Assembly (NCBI GenBank): GCA_017163975.1
Contig: JAFFSR010000397.1
Location: forward strand, 804,501 to 868,500
Reading direction: 5' to 3'
Length of the DNA: 64,000 bases
Origin: Anastatus disparis
Lineage: Eukaryota > Arthropoda > Insecta > Hymenoptera > Eupelmidae
Part shown: in pieces, positions 47,372-60,024 of the stretch
Layout: the number at the start of each line of letters is the position of its first letter
How positions within the stretch are numbered: position 1 is the stretch's first letter
Notes under the pieces: model-generated
The model's input: only the letters and a program-made list of their open reading frames with translations
Database searches by the model: none
What the model was told of the DNA's origin: nothing
Program-made: the position numbers and the translations under genes

Positions 47372-49778
47372 ATTTTAAAAATGAAAAATTTTTCCATAAT
47401 TTTGGATGAAGGGAATAAAATAAAAGTTATACCGAGTAAATGGCTGACTGACAATAAACAAGCCATATTTTGGCCTCCTTTTAAAAAACTCCATGATATC
47501 ACTGAAGCTATTATACATCGAAAAGATGTTTCTAAGGATTGGAAAAAATTTCTAATTCAGAAGTATATTGAATCCAACGGTACACTGAGAGAACATTGGC
47601 TCGTCTGCTGGAAACTCTAAGTACATCCGCTGCATCGTCGATTCGTGCAGAAGCGCCACAAGATTCGGGGGCCCAGCCGTCCCAAAACGACTAATATACA
47701 TCAGCTGAGTTTCTCTTTTCGTCCACCAGAGGCGCTTTTCAGATATCGTAGGCGCTTTTTGTATATCATAAGCGCAAGACTAAGACGAATGCTGCACTGT
47801 TTCGGGACAGCAGCAGCACCAAATCAAAGGACGAATCAATTCATGCGTTTTAGAGTTCTGCTGTACTAGTAAGTGCAGCATTTATACCAATATTCTCTCA
47901 GTGTACGTATATGCATTATCTTAACGTTTGGTATTTACTTTTAGGACGAATCAACTACGTTTTAGTTAGTATAATAAGACTCTAATTTTTGTTATTGCAT
48001 TAAGGAGATGTAAAATATACACTACATCTGTACCCATAAATATAAACTATCTTTCCATTGTATTGAAAAATTTTGAGTAAAGAGCATTAACTTGCAGTAT
48101 GTACCGCAAAGATTATTCATTTAAATTTTTAACTAAATTCATTCATTAGTTATTGAGAAGTTTGGGTTCTAATATTATTTATTAAAATTTTTCGATTTTT
48201 TATCAAAAATTCACATATCTTAAAAACTAATGAACAGATTTAAGAGCAGGCCGGATTCGCTGTCCTTGTCTAATTGAGATTTTCGTTATTTACTCAAGTA
48301 TTAATCGGTGTATCTGCAAATTGAAGGTTAAGCGTAATAGATAATATTATTACAAATATGTATGCACAAGAAAACAAAAATCTACCGATTTGTTTTTGAG
48401 AAAAGTAAGGAACGCGAAAATATTATAAACATAAACTTTCACCTCGGCGTTCCTTACTTTTCTCAAAAACAAAGCAGTAGAATTTTTTTTTCTTGTGCAT
48501 AAACGTTTATTATAATAATATCTATTGCGCTTAACCTTTAATTTGAAGATACACTGATTAATAGTTGAGTAAATAACAAAAAACTCAATTGCAACTCGGT
48601 CGGTATCAGGTTCTACTCCGGCCTGCTGTTAACTAAATAATTATCATGATACATACTACAAGCTAATGCATTCCTTTATTTGGAAATTCGATAATAAAAT
48701 GGAAAGACAGTCAATATTTATAAACACAGGTGTGGTGTCCGTTTTACTTTGCCTTAAAATATTTCATTCTGTTTGCACGCGAATTTTCGAATAATTAGCT
48801 TTATTATACAGTCTTAAACAATCATAAAATATTTTGTTTAGATAATTATGAGGATGCCGTAAAGGAATCAAAATCGATCGATTTTGATCAAGTGAAAGAC
48901 ACCAGTAATGGAGATAATTTGAAAAAAACGAGAAATAAAAGATCTCACACACCACATGATCTAGCACTTGAATTAAGTAAGAAACAAAAGATAAATTCAA
49001 AAACAGACAATAGCAAAAAAAGTACATCTGCAAAAATCATTCCAAGTGAATCTGAAGAAAGCGAAATAGATAAAATTGATCAATCTAGTAAAACTACAAG
49101 TCCAAAAAATAACAATGAAAGTACTTACACAGAAGCTCCTTCATCTCTCAGTAAGTCGATTCATTAACTCATACACACTTTTGTATTTATCATATTAACT
49201 CTTTTATCAACCTTTATGATTGAAAAAGTCAACAAATTGAATTTTAATGAATAAAATAATTATATTCTAAGAAAATTAATAGTTAAGCCTCCTAAATTTA
49301 AAAACCAGCAAACAAATGCTTCATACGCAAAAATTAATGATTCGCATCAATTTGTAAAAACGTTTGATATACTAAAAATAACTATAAATTGAGATAAAAT
49401 GATTGGTTTTAAATTTAATGTTTTGTAAATGAAAATGGTCTCGAAAATTATGTAGGAGAACAATTTTAAGCTTTTAACCTTTATGAAAATGATTTTTTTT
49501 GTAGATTATGACAAATATTTCCATTGTTAATAGATAAGCTTAATGAATGAAATTTAAGAAATAAAATATTAGATACAAAATATAAAGTTTTCATTTGCAC
49601 ATATTTATTATATGAATATTTACTTAATTAACAGACTTAACAAAAAATAATGCTGTTCTGACTGAGAATCATAATTATCCTGAAAATAAAGACAGTGAAG
49701 CACCATATACATCCCAAACAACAAAGGAGCTTGATATTCAAAACTTATCAGACCGCGAATTGATGGTCACAATTTACG
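47372..49778 (+). CDS. Partial multi-exon gene, N-terminal half of a DUF4806-associated protein
   Basis: Three exons join in phase 1: 47372-47579, 48842-49150 and 49635-49778, with TTTTACAG, TTGTTTAG and TTAACAG acceptors and G/GTAC, A/GTAAGT and G/GTAAAA donors. The first encodes MKNFSIILDEGNKIKVIPSK and WLTDNKQAIFWPPFKKLHDI, the VPSKWL...WPPF signature that heads many insect proteins with a C-terminal DUF4806 domain. Joining to exon 2 gives ...ESN-D-NYEDAVKES, matching the usual YDDA continuation. Exons 2-3 are charged and Ser/Lys-rich with a possible nuclear signal (KKTRNKRSHTPHD). The DUF4806 part is not found; the frame may resume beyond the 10-kb nested repeat or be lost. An upstream exon is also expected. 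Function is unknown. Confidence 0.65.
47583..47903. mobile_element. Mariner-like MITE inside the exon 1 splice donor
   Basis: CACTGAGAGAACATTGG is mirrored by CCAATATTCTCTCAGTG, with TA at 47581-47582 and 47904-47905. Removing it leaves AACG before GTACGTATATG, a textbook donor. With it, the donor reads GTACACTGAG. Confidence 0.85.
48004..48753. mobile_element. Palindromic MITE, TTAA duplication (copy 2 of a family)
   Basis: GGAGATGTAAAATATACACT and its mirror ending GTCCGTTTTACTTTGCC are flanked by TTAA at 48000-48003 and 48754-48757. It is the same family as 8878-9251 and is split by another foldback. It lies in the intron between the first two exons of the DUF4806-type gene. Confidence 0.85.
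48244..48628. mobile_element. Nested palindromic MITE, TTAA duplication
   Basis: The ends are GAGCAGGCCGGATTCGCTG and its mirror ending CTCCGGCCTGCTG, with TTAA at 48240-48243 and 48629-48632. The arms continue through GAGTAAATAAC and CTTACTTTTCTCAAAAACAA to a short loop. Confidence 0.88.
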
Positions 49779-50099
49779 GTAAAAATTATTGAATTTTTTT
49801 AACTTTTAACATTTAATACATTTTGCCTTTCACCAATTATTGTTTTCCAAAATTTCCTTTAAATGAATTAATCCTCATAGTTCATTCGCGAATTATATTT
49901 ATAAAAAACACGTACAACCTTTAAAATTTTGAAACTACAAAGAATTCATTATTGATAATAAGTGTAGACGCTATGTTCTTATGGACTATGACATTCACTT
50001 AAAATTTAATAAATTAATTTAAGAATAATAGAAGAAAAATAAATCATTTTTATTTCGGGAGTTGTCGAAAAAATATTAAAAAAAGTGAATTTGAACTCT
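49779..50099. other. Intronic or intergenic AT-rich sequence
   Basis: Follows the last recognised exon of the DUF4806-type gene. No exon or structured element seen. Confidence 0.5.
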
Positions 50100-51718
50100 T
50101 AGTCTAGGCGCCCAGAGGGTTTCGTATGAAGTTAGAGGTCCCACCAAGCAAGTAGGTGATTTATATGTATTTTGAGCCGCTGAATCCGAATTCGCAACTT
50201 GCTTTTCGCGCAAGTGGTCAAGTAATTTGTTATAAACAAATTAATTGTTTAAATGGCTATAGTTTATGAACTACAATAGATGCAGTAATTTTCTCTGCGA
50301 AAACTTGTTCTTTAATAAAAAAACAAAAAAAAATCGTTTTTGTTGCATGTCGATTCGATAATGAGAACCAGGGGGGTTATTCACTAACTTTTTAACGATA
50401 ATGATTGACTTAACGTTTCGACGTTGAAAAGCGTTAAGTACTCTACTCTTTTAAGTAATCGATAAGCACATATGAAAAAATGTTTCCGTTAATTTTTTAA
50501 AACAAACATTTACAACATAAATATTCCAAATTAAAATAATTCTAAATAATTATTACATCAAAATTAACATCATTACAAAAAAAAATTATTTTTTTTTAAT
50601 TTTTGACATATTTATACGCAAATAAATTACAATATTACTAGTCTTTTTGTAGATCTATTAGATCTTGTGCTCTCCACACATTCAGTATCAGGATTTAAAA
50701 TGGACAGTTGATTAGGACATTATGAAAACTTAAGTAATGTTTTATAACTTGTTTAATTTTATAAGTTAATAATTAGATATCCAAAATAATAATTAGAAAA
50801 AATGTCATGATCCATTCATTTTACATTCCAATACAGAGAAAAAATGAATCTTAACAGTATTCGTCTTAAAACACACAACATCTAACATTCATATTAGAAA
50901 TAAATCTGTATTTATGTTTCTATTATATAGGCTGTATTCACAGTAGCATAGAAGTTCGGCAATTCAAAATTCCACTTGTGATAAATTAATAACGGTAAAA
51001 TTTGCTCCAGTATGCTGAATCGTGGTTCATGATTATTCTTGAATCAACCATACGATACAAAATAACAATTTGAAATTTTTTTATTTGTCAAGTATTTTAT
51101 ATACAATAGAAGTAAATACGTATAACAAGCCATATAGAGATACCGAGTAAACATTTCATTATTACGCAGTAGCTTTTTTTGTGACCGTTTCATTAATTAT
51201 AAAAATACTTAATATCAACCGAAGATCGTTCTAGCAAATGTAATATGCATGCGAAAAGAGCTTGCATAAATTATTCACACTCGTGAAAAATCCCGTGGTT
51301 TTAAATCCGATTGCTACAACTAAGCGTTTAAAAGATGTATCCTCGATATACTTATATTTTATACAAGTTCTCAGAAATAGCCCTAGCGTCAATCGCATTA
51401 GACGTGCATGTATGATACGATAATACCTATCTATTTACACGTGTTTTCTTGACTCGGTATAATATTATATACATAGTATGATGCGACATAACCGAGCTAT
51501 TTACACGTGCATTCATGATTCGGTATACGATTATATATAACCTGGTATACGCGAATCAATAGCTAGGTATAAGCTTACAGCAGTATCCTCGGTATGCATA
51601 TACGTATAAATAACCAAGCTATTAACACGTGCGCACACACCTCGGCATAGTAATCTCAGTACGCATACACGCGCAAATAACCAAGCCATTTACATGCGCA
51701 TACTCACCGCGGTATGAA

Positions 51719-52170
51719 CAGCTCGGTACACTAGCATATTAACCACGCTAAATACACACCGCGGTATAAACAGCTTGGTATACTAGCATATCAACCACGC
51801 TAAATACACACCACGGTATAAACAGCTCGGTATACTAGTATATTAACCGCGCTAAATATACACCGCCGTATTAACAGCTCGTTATACTAGTATATTAACC
51901 GCGCTAAATATGCACCGCGTTATAAACAGCTCGGTATACTAGCATATTAACCATGCTAAATATATACCACGGTATAAATAGCTCGGTATACTAGCTTATT
52001 AACCACGCTAAGTATACACCACGGTAGAAACAGCTCGGTACACTAGTATGCCGCGCTATTTACCCGCGTATACATGCCTCGCTATACGAGCATACTTGTA
52101 TAAAAATAGCTCGGCATACTAGCATATTAACCGCGCTAAATATACACCACGGTATGAACAGCTCTGTACA
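51719..52170. repeat. 52-bp tandem array, left arm
   Basis: Seven consecutive units spaced exactly 52 bp, then a transition to the GCCGCGCTATTTACCCGCG variant. The mirror array is at about 55440-56300. Confidence 0.95.
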
Positions 52171-52369
52171 ATAGTTTATGCTGTAGTAAGCAGTAGAGGG
52201 CGTCGTATGTAGTAGGCTAGTCAAATGGGTATTGAGGTCTCTTATAGTTGCGCTCGCAGCGCCGCTGTATTTTGTTTGTGATATTTTGTACTAAAGTATA
52301 TTTGCTGTCAGCTTATGTGTCCGGGGATATATGAACACGTAGTATATCCCCGGGGAAATATTCAATATG

Positions 52370-52690
52370 CTATTAGGCAGTTTGCTATGCAAGCTCGAAG
52401 CAGGTGGCGTTCTGAGCTCTAGCGCTGTCATGGCGGTCACACTACGACAATCTTGCGATGTTAATATGTATGAGTGTATCCATGAGTCTATCTGTGTATA
52501 TTCAATGACGTCACATCTGAAAGTAGTGGGGGAAGCCCCTTCTCTAATAGCCGCGCGTCGCCCATCGTTGCACGCACACAGCTACTCGTATATGCTCATC
52601 CATGCACACATACGTGGAGTGTGCCGCCATGACAGCGCTAGAGCTCAGAACGCCACCTACTTTGAGCTTGCATAGCAAACTGCCTAATAG
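52370..52690. mobile_element. 321-bp MITE with ~75-bp TIRs
   Basis: CTATTAGGCAGTTTGCTATG onward is mirrored by CATAGCAAACTGCCTAATAG, including GAGCTCTAGCGCTGTCATGG. The target duplication is not clear. The 102-codon open frame across it is a TIR-to-TIR artefact. Confidence 0.85.
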
Positions 52691-53400
52691 TAAGTTGGGA
52701 TATAGCTAAGATCTTCGGTACGATGTGAGCGTCGATGTGTTTGGAAAGGATAGTAGTGTAAGCTTGAGAACATAAACAGGCGCGTTAGACGATCGGTGTC
52801 GCATAGTTGAGTCCCGCGCTCATTCCAATTTCATAATGGTCTTTTTCGTATTAAATACATTTTTTTAAATATACATTAAATAAATAATGGTTCATAATGA
52901 TTTATTAATAATAAAATTTAGAGTTGATAGTGAAAAAAAATCACAGTAAAAGTGATGCAGTGAAAAAAGTAGAATAAACATAAAACTTATAAAATTGTAA
53001 GAGAAATAAAAAAATTTTAAAACTTTTCAGTTATAAGTTTGTACATTCATATTTACAAGTACAAACAAAAATAACAGAAAAAAAGATTTTATAAACAGAT
53101 GTATCTATCATATTTAGTAAATCAAAGAAAAATATTAAAATAATTGTGAATTAAAAATGTGTGTATCCCAATACAGTAAGTATCGTTTGCTTTGTTTCTC
53201 GAAGCGTCACGTGACAACTTGTGGCGCTTGCGCGCGCAGACGAGGCTGTCTGTTCTACGCTTCTTTAAATTCTACGAAATTGCTTTTTTCACATTTCATA
53301 AATTCATGAAATATACATTGAAAAATTGTAAAAAATGTATTCAATTATATATTTATAATTTTATTGTTCCTCTTACTGCTTACAACAGCATAAAATAATC

Positions 53401-53565
53401 TACGCAACATGTGACGCACGTCGGGAAAATATTTGCAGGGTTAAATGTTTTTTGCTTGAGCAGCAGAAAATCTCGGGCGCGCAAGCGCGCCCTCGACTTT
53501 CTCCTGCTCGCGCAAAAACATTGACCCCTGCCAATATTATCCCTTCGTACGTCACTTGTTGCGTA
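53401..53565. mobile_element. 165-bp full-length hairpin element
   Basis: TACGCAACATGTGACGCACG pairs with its mirror ending GTACGTCACTTGTTGCGTA, and inner GCTTGAGCAGCAG and GGGCGCGC pair too, so almost the whole element is one stem. It sits at the right edge of W. Confidence 0.75.
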
Positions 53566-56500
53566 TATTACTAATGCCGCGCTATTTACCCGCGTATACA
53601 TGCCTCGCTGTACGAGCATACGTGTATAAAAATAGCTCGGTACACTAGCATATTAACCGCACTAAATATACACCACAGTATAAATAGCTCGGTACAATAG
53701 TATTCCGTGCTATTTACCCGCGTATACATGCCTTGCTATACGAGCATAGACAACGAGGCATATGTGTATAAAAATAGCTCGGTATACTAGCATATTAAAC
53801 GTGCTGAATATACACCGCGGTATAAACAGCTCGGTACAATAATATGCCGCGCTATTTACCCGCGTATACATGCCTCGCTATACGAGCATAGACAACGAGG
53901 TAAACGTGTATAAAAACAGCTTGGTACAATAGTATGCCGCGCTATTTAGCCGCGTTTACATGCCTCGCTATACGAGCATAGACAACGAGGTCTACGTGTA
54001 TAAAAATAGCTCGGTATACACGTATATACACCTAGGTTAACACATATCAACGGACGTATATTACGTGTGTCACGTTGATAATTTTATACTCGTCTCAAAG
54101 TTCGTCTGCATGTGTTCCTAGATGCATCATGTATGTTCTCATATGAATGCGTGCAATCAAACTTTAATATTTATTTAAATTGAGAAAAGGAGTTAAGAAA
54201 CGCTTTATTTTATTTTCCTCTGTGATAATTTATTTAGTTCTTCTGTGATAGTTTATGGTAAGAAATTGATGAGTTTTCATTTGTTTCTTAGAGGTTATGA
54301 TATTGATATACACAAGTTCAATTATTTTGTATATATACTGTATAAAGCATTATATTTCCGATTTTTTTTCAAATAATTGACAAAATGGTGATATTAGATG
54401 ATACTACACTGAGAAAAAAATTTATTTGGATTAAGTAAGGCTTAATTGAATCAATGAAATCCCTTAGGTGCGGGCGGCACATAAAATATTTTGTTATATT
54501 AATACAAATATTCTAATAGAGTCAAATGAATATTTCATTTTTTAAAATAAATATTTGATTCTACGAAACATCACAAATATTGGTTGAATAAAATTAATTT
54601 ATTGTTTTAAAAAAATTTTTTATTTATTCAAATGCATATTTGTTTTTCTAATTGCTTATTTCATTACATCAATATGCATATAGTAACTGAATCAAATAAT
54701 ATTTTGTATTTTCAAATAAATATTTGACTTACTAAATGTAGCGAAGATTGATTCAATAAAATTAATTCACTGTTTTAACAAAAAAAATTATCAATTAAAA
54801 TATCCATTTGTTTTTTCCAATTAATTATTTCATCATTTTAATGCTATATTAAAATTAAATTAGTTCAATATTTTATATTTTTAAATAAAAGTATAATTTA
54901 TTGAATATTGCAAAAATTTTATCAATTATTTGAAAAAAAAATCAGAAATATAATGCTTTATACAGTATATTTACAACATAATTTAACTTGTGTATATCAA
55001 TATCATATTCTCTAAGAAACAAATGAAAACTCATCAATTTCTTACAATAAACTATCACAGAGGAACTAAATAAATTATCACAGAGGAAAAAAATAAAACG
55101 TTTCTCTACTCCTTTTCTTAATCTAAATAAATATTAAAGTTTGATTGCACGCATTCATATGAGAACATACATGATGCATCTAGGAACACATGCAGACGAA
55201 CTTTGAGACGAGTATAAAATTATCAACGTGACGCACGTAATATACGTGCGTTCATATGTGTTAACCTAGGTGTATATACGTGTATACCGAGCTATTTTTA
55301 TACACGTATACCTCGTTGTCTATGCTCGTATAGCGAGACATGTAAACGCGGCTAAATAGCGCGGCATACTATTGTACCGAGCTGTTTTTATACACGTATA
55401 CCTCGTTGTCTATGCTCGTATAGCGAGGCATGTATACGCGGGTAAATAGTGCGGCATATTATTGTACCGAGGTGTATATTTAGCGCGGTTAATATGCTAG
55501 TATACCGAGCTATATTTATACACGTATGCCTCGTTGTCTATGATCGTATAGCGAGGCATGTATACGCGGGTGAACTGCGCGGCGTACTATTGTACGAAGC
55601 TGTTTTTAGCGTGGTGTATATTTAGCGTGGTTAATATGCTAGTATACCGAGCTATTTTCATACACGTATGCTCGTATACCAAGGCATGTATACGCGGGTA
55701 AATAGCGCGGCATACTATTGTACTGAGCTGTTTATACCGCGGTGTATATTCAGCGCGGTTAATATGCTAGTATACCGAGCTATATTTATACACATATGCC
55801 TCGTTGTCTATGCTCGTATAGCGAGGCATGTATACGCGGGTAAATAGCGCGGAATACTATTGTACCGAGCTGTTTATACTGTGGTGTATATTTAGCGCGG
55901 TTAATATGCTGGTGTACCGAGCTAATTTTATACACGTATGCTCGTACAGCGAGGCATCTATACGCGGGTAAATAGCGCGGCATACTATTGTACCGAGCTG
56001 TTTATACCGTGGTGTATATTTAGCGCGGTTAATATGCTAGTATACCGAGCTATTTTTATACAAGTATGCTCGTATAGCGAGGCATGTATACGCGGGTAAA
56101 TAGCGCCGCATACTAGTGTACCGAGCTGTTTCTACCGTGGTGTATATTTATCGTGGTTAATAAGCTAGTATACCGAGCTATTTATACCGTGGTATATATT
56201 TAACATGGTTAATATGCTAGTATACCGAGCTGTTTATACCGTGGTGTGTATTTAGCGTGGTTAATATGCTAGTGTACCGAACTGTTCATACCGCGGTGAG
56301 TATGCGCATGTAAATAGCTTGGTTATTTGCGCGTGTATGCGTACTGAGATTATTATGCCGAGGTGTGTGTGCACGTGTTAATAGCTTGGTTATTTATACG
56401 TATATGCATACCGAGGATACTACTGTAAGCTTATACCTAGCTATTGATTCGCGTATACCAGGTTATATATAATCGTATACCGAATCATGAATGCACGTGT

Positions 56501-57646
56501 AAATAGCTTGGTTATGTCGTATCATACTATGTATATAATATTATACCGAATCAAGAAAACACGTGTAAATAGATAGGTTATATTGTATCATACATGCACG
56601 TCTAATGCGATTGACGCTAGGGCTATTTCTGAGAACTTATATAAAATATAAGTATATCGAGGATACATCTTTTAAACGCTTAGTTGTAGCAATCGGATCT
56701 AAAACCACGGGATTTTTCCCGAGTGTGAATAATTTATGCAAGCTCTTTTCGCATGCATATTATATTTGCTAGAACGTTCTTCGGTTGATATTAAGTATTT
56801 TTATAATTAATGAAACGGTCACAAAAAAAGCTACTGTGTAATAATGAAATGTTTACTCGGTATCTTTATATGGCTTGTTATACGTATTTACTCCTATTGT
56901 ATATAAAATACTTGACAAATAAAAAAATACCAAATTGTTATTTTGTATCGTATGGTTGATTCAAGAATAATCATGAACCACGATTCAGCATACTGGAGCA
57001 AATTTTACCGTTATTAATTTATCACAGGTGGAATTTTGAATTGCCGAACTTCCTTGCTACTGTGAATACAGTCATATTCTTTTAACTCAACATTATCTAA
57101 GCCAACAATTTTATTTTGAAAGATGAAATTTTGAAAATCAATATTTTTAAGTTCTACAGCAAAATTAACAATTCAATTGAAAAACTGTAGTTGCTGATAT
57201 AGAATATAAAATGCAAATTTAGATTAATATATAATTTTATTATAAAACGTTTTTTTATTGGTGATAAGTTTATTTAAAACAATATTTATATTATTCTTTT
57301 CTGTTCGTTTTTATTGAAGTACATACAAGTCACTTTAAAACCTGCAACTCCAATTGAATTTAAAATTATACACCATTAATCATGTAATCACTAATGTAAA
57401 AAATAATAAAATAATGTTCGCTTTATTTATATATATATAGGTATATACATCCGCTGAAAAAAAGATATCTCGATCCTCTTGGATATAACTTAAAATCTGT
57501 GAAGCAAGAAATTAATTAAAACATCTAGTTATCTAAGAAATTATTTTTCCATTTAAATGATCACATCAAATCGAAGAAATTCTTTTGATTCGAGAAATCT
57601 TTTCTGTCAATGTATATACGTATGTCATGCATAATATAACGTTTAA

Positions 57647-58285
57647 GGTGGCTCAAGCGATTTTTTCTAAAAAAGTGAAACTATCCAAAATTTGTATTAA
57701 AATATTCTTTATATCGTAATATTTCGATATTTATTTTGAAAAATAGAGGTCAACGAACTATTTTTAAAGAAAAAGGTGTTTTAATAATTGTAATTAATAC
57801 ATGTGCTCTTATGGGACTGAATCATAAATTAGGTTTTACGCTAATATAAAAAAGTACAAGTTAAAATAAAAATTATACACTTATAGTTTGTTTCACGGAG
57901 ATCATTTTTTAAGAAGAAAAAAAGGACTTGACGAAGAAATACAAGAGAAAATAAATCTAAAAGAATGCGAAATAGAATTTGCTACACATAATGGCAGCTT
58001 CTGCGCATGCGCGTCAGATACAGACGCCATACGTAAAGCTAACGTGCATTCAGAGTGCTCGAAACCAACAAAACAGCAGGGACGTACCATAGTAAAACTT
58101 GTAATGAGAAGCAAAACAAAAAATTTTTTTTCTTTTTTATTACTTTTGATTACTTAAAATTGTTTTCTTATCATAAGAAATAATCAATAATACTATTTAA
58201 TTAGTTATAATAGCTCTATCAATAAAAACATTTTGATGTCGCAGACAGGGCCCCGCTTGATACGGCACCAAGCGCTTGAGCCACC
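57647..58285. mobile_element. TTAA-flanked element with short TIR
   Basis: GGTGGCTCAAGCG and CGCTTGAGCCACC are flanked by TTAA at 57643-57646 and 58286-58289. It contains an 89-codon frame (57888-58157) with no recognisable motif. Superfamily uncertain (piggyBac or Kolobok by duplication). Confidence 0.75.
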
Positions 58286-58509
58286 TTAACAGTTTAACGT
58301 ACGATTTACAACCAAGCTTCAAGTTGGTTGTAAAATTTGTCGATAAAATCGACTTAGCGCTTCAGTTTAGAAGATTTTCGTCGTTGCGTGAACATGATCT
58401 CTGATAACGTTCGCGATATTCGATAGTATTTGCTGAAAAATGATTACTACGCATGCGCGCGTCGGCGTTAAGCTTGACGTTAGACGTTACGGTATTACTG
58501 AATAAGCCC

Positions 58510-60024
58510 CCAGAGATATGGCAAATATATTGCTAAAAAAACATAAAGACGTAGCGCAAGCGCGGAATACCCTGGTAAAAAACCTTACAACTCGACAACT
58601 AATTAATATTCTTTAAAGTTTAACATGTTTGAAAAATTTCAGTCTCAGCTTTAATGATAAATTGTTATATATTACTTTTAAATGTTGATAAATAAGCTAG
58701 AATGATTTGAAGCAGAAAATATTTTCAATTTTTCAGAATTTCGTTTGTTTATAACGAAATAATATAGGTTAGCGAACAAAATATTTCTATATTTTTGATA
58801 TAGAATGATAGGAAATTTCATCTAGTTTAAGAATCCGTCTGGTTTTTTAAATTCAAGTAAGTAGAACCTGAGATATCGCAAATTTAAGCTGTAGCGCCAA
58901 CTCCTTGCAATACGACATATGTGTGCAATATGGCGATCGTTTTTCTTATAAAAAATTCTTTTATTATAAGGTAAGTAATTTCATTCTTTTGTAACAAAAT
59001 TAATTTTAACTCTGTATTAGGAAATTAAATAAAAATTTAACAAAAAAGGATTCAACTAAAAATAGATGACTCTAATAAATCGGAAAGTTAAACAAATTTT
59101 TTGAATAAAATAGATTGTTGTTCTTTTTGCAATTGCAAAAAAAAAATAAATGTAAAAATACTCCATAAGTTGCGTAAATTGTTTACTATTGTAGTAAAAA
59201 AATCAATGATTATTTAAAACCCTAAATCTACTTCATCTCCATGTATTATACATCATTAATATTATGACAAAGTATATAAAATCGAGTCAAAAGTAATTTT
59301 ATTAGAAAAGAATAAAATTACTTACCTTATAATAAAAGAATTTTTAATAAGGAAAGCGATCGCTATATTGCACACATATGTCGTATTGCAAGGAGTTGGC
59401 GCTACAGCTTAACCCTTTCAGTCACGAATTATTTTCGCAAAAACACGTATTTTCTATCATACATTAATTTTTTAGATTTATTTACAATCATATATTCAAA
59501 ATTTATCATATGATACTTATAAAATAAACACTCATTTATATGAAAATGCAAAAAGAATAAAGATTAAACTTAAAGTTCGAATTAAACAATAAAAAAAAGA
59601 AAATGAGAAAGGGTGCCACTATAGTGGCTCCTGTGACTGAAAGGGTTAAATTTGCGATATCTCAGGTTCTACTTACTTGAATTTAAAAAACCAGACGGAT
59701 TCTTAAACTAGATGAAATTTCCTATCATTCTATATCAAAAATATAGAAATATTTTGTTCGCTAACCTATATTATTTCGTTATAAACAAACGAAATTCTGA
59801 AAAATTGAAAATATTTTCTGCTTCAAATCATTCTAGCTTATTTATCAACATTTAAAAGTAATATATAACAATTTATCATTAAAGCTGAGACTGAAATTTT
59901 TCAAACACATGTTAAACTTCAAAGAATATTAATTAGTTGTCGAGTTGTAAGGTTTTTTACCAGGGTATTCCGCGCTTGCGCTACGTCTTTATGTTTTTTT
60001 AGCAATATATTTGCCATATCTCTG
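58510..60024. repeat. Inner palindrome of X
   Basis: AGATATGGCAAATATATTGC through CAATATGGCGATCG and AATTCTTTTATTATAAGGTA is mirrored from 59320 to 60024. The left arm (58512-58975) keeps the empty site CGCAAATTTAAGCTGTAG for the piggyBac-like MITE that occupies the right arm. Confidence 0.9.
59413..59645. mobile_element. piggyBac-type MITE, TTAA duplication
   Basis: CCCTTTCAGTCAC and GTGACTGAAAGGG are flanked by TTAA at 59409-59412 and 59646-59649, the piggyBac signature. A subterminal hairpin GCCACTATAGTGGC lies near the right end. Inserted only in the right arm of the X palindrome. Confidence 0.92.

Larger units (their letters stand above)
52172..53570. other. Insertion W in the left arm of Z only
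   Basis: The FB array stops after CTCTGTACAATAG and resumes at ATGCCGCGCTATTTACC. The 1.4-kb intruder has no right-arm counterpart and accounts for the ~650-bp shift between the outer and inner symmetry centres. It contains a hairpin CCGGGGATATA/TATATCCCCGG (52320-52353), the MITE at 52370, AT-rich sequence with no open frame, and a hairpin element at 53401. It may be several insertions. Confidence 0.7.
50932..57071. mobile_element. Giant foldback (Z), 6.1 kb, arms with 52-bp tandem repeats
   Basis: The ends are CTGTATTCACAGTAGCA and its mirror. The outer ~700 bp of each arm are unique sequence, strongly conserved between arms (for example TGGTTCATGATTATTCTTGA, and CCCTAGCGTCAATCGCATTA). Inside are arrays of a 52-bp unit (CAGCTCGGTATACTAGCATA...), copies at 51719, 51771, 51823, 51875, 51927, 51979 and 52031, then longer GCCGCGCTATTTACCCGCG units. 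The inner arm (54060-54400 and 54960-55260) surrounds an AT-rich loop (~54410-54925) with a ~180-bp repeat. The left arm alone is interrupted at about 52172-53570. This is the layout of Foldback (FB/Galileo-type) elements. No transposase is present. Confidence 0.88.
50372..58510. mobile_element. Insertion Y inside X, GGGGG ends
   Basis: The ends GGGGGTTATTCACTAAC and the mirror of GTATTACTGAATAAGCCCC break the left arm of X. The duplication is up to 4 bp (CCAG) but cannot be cleanly separated from the G-run. The interior is almost entirely other elements (the 6.1-kb foldback and a TTAA element), and no protein frame is visible. Confidence 0.65.

Noticed and set aside
52367..52675. 102-codon open frame
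   Set aside because: It runs from one TIR of a MITE to the other, so it encodes the inverted repeat itself.
57888..58157. 89-codon frame in the TTAA element
   Set aside because: No recognisable motif and no splice or family support; kept only as a remark within the element.
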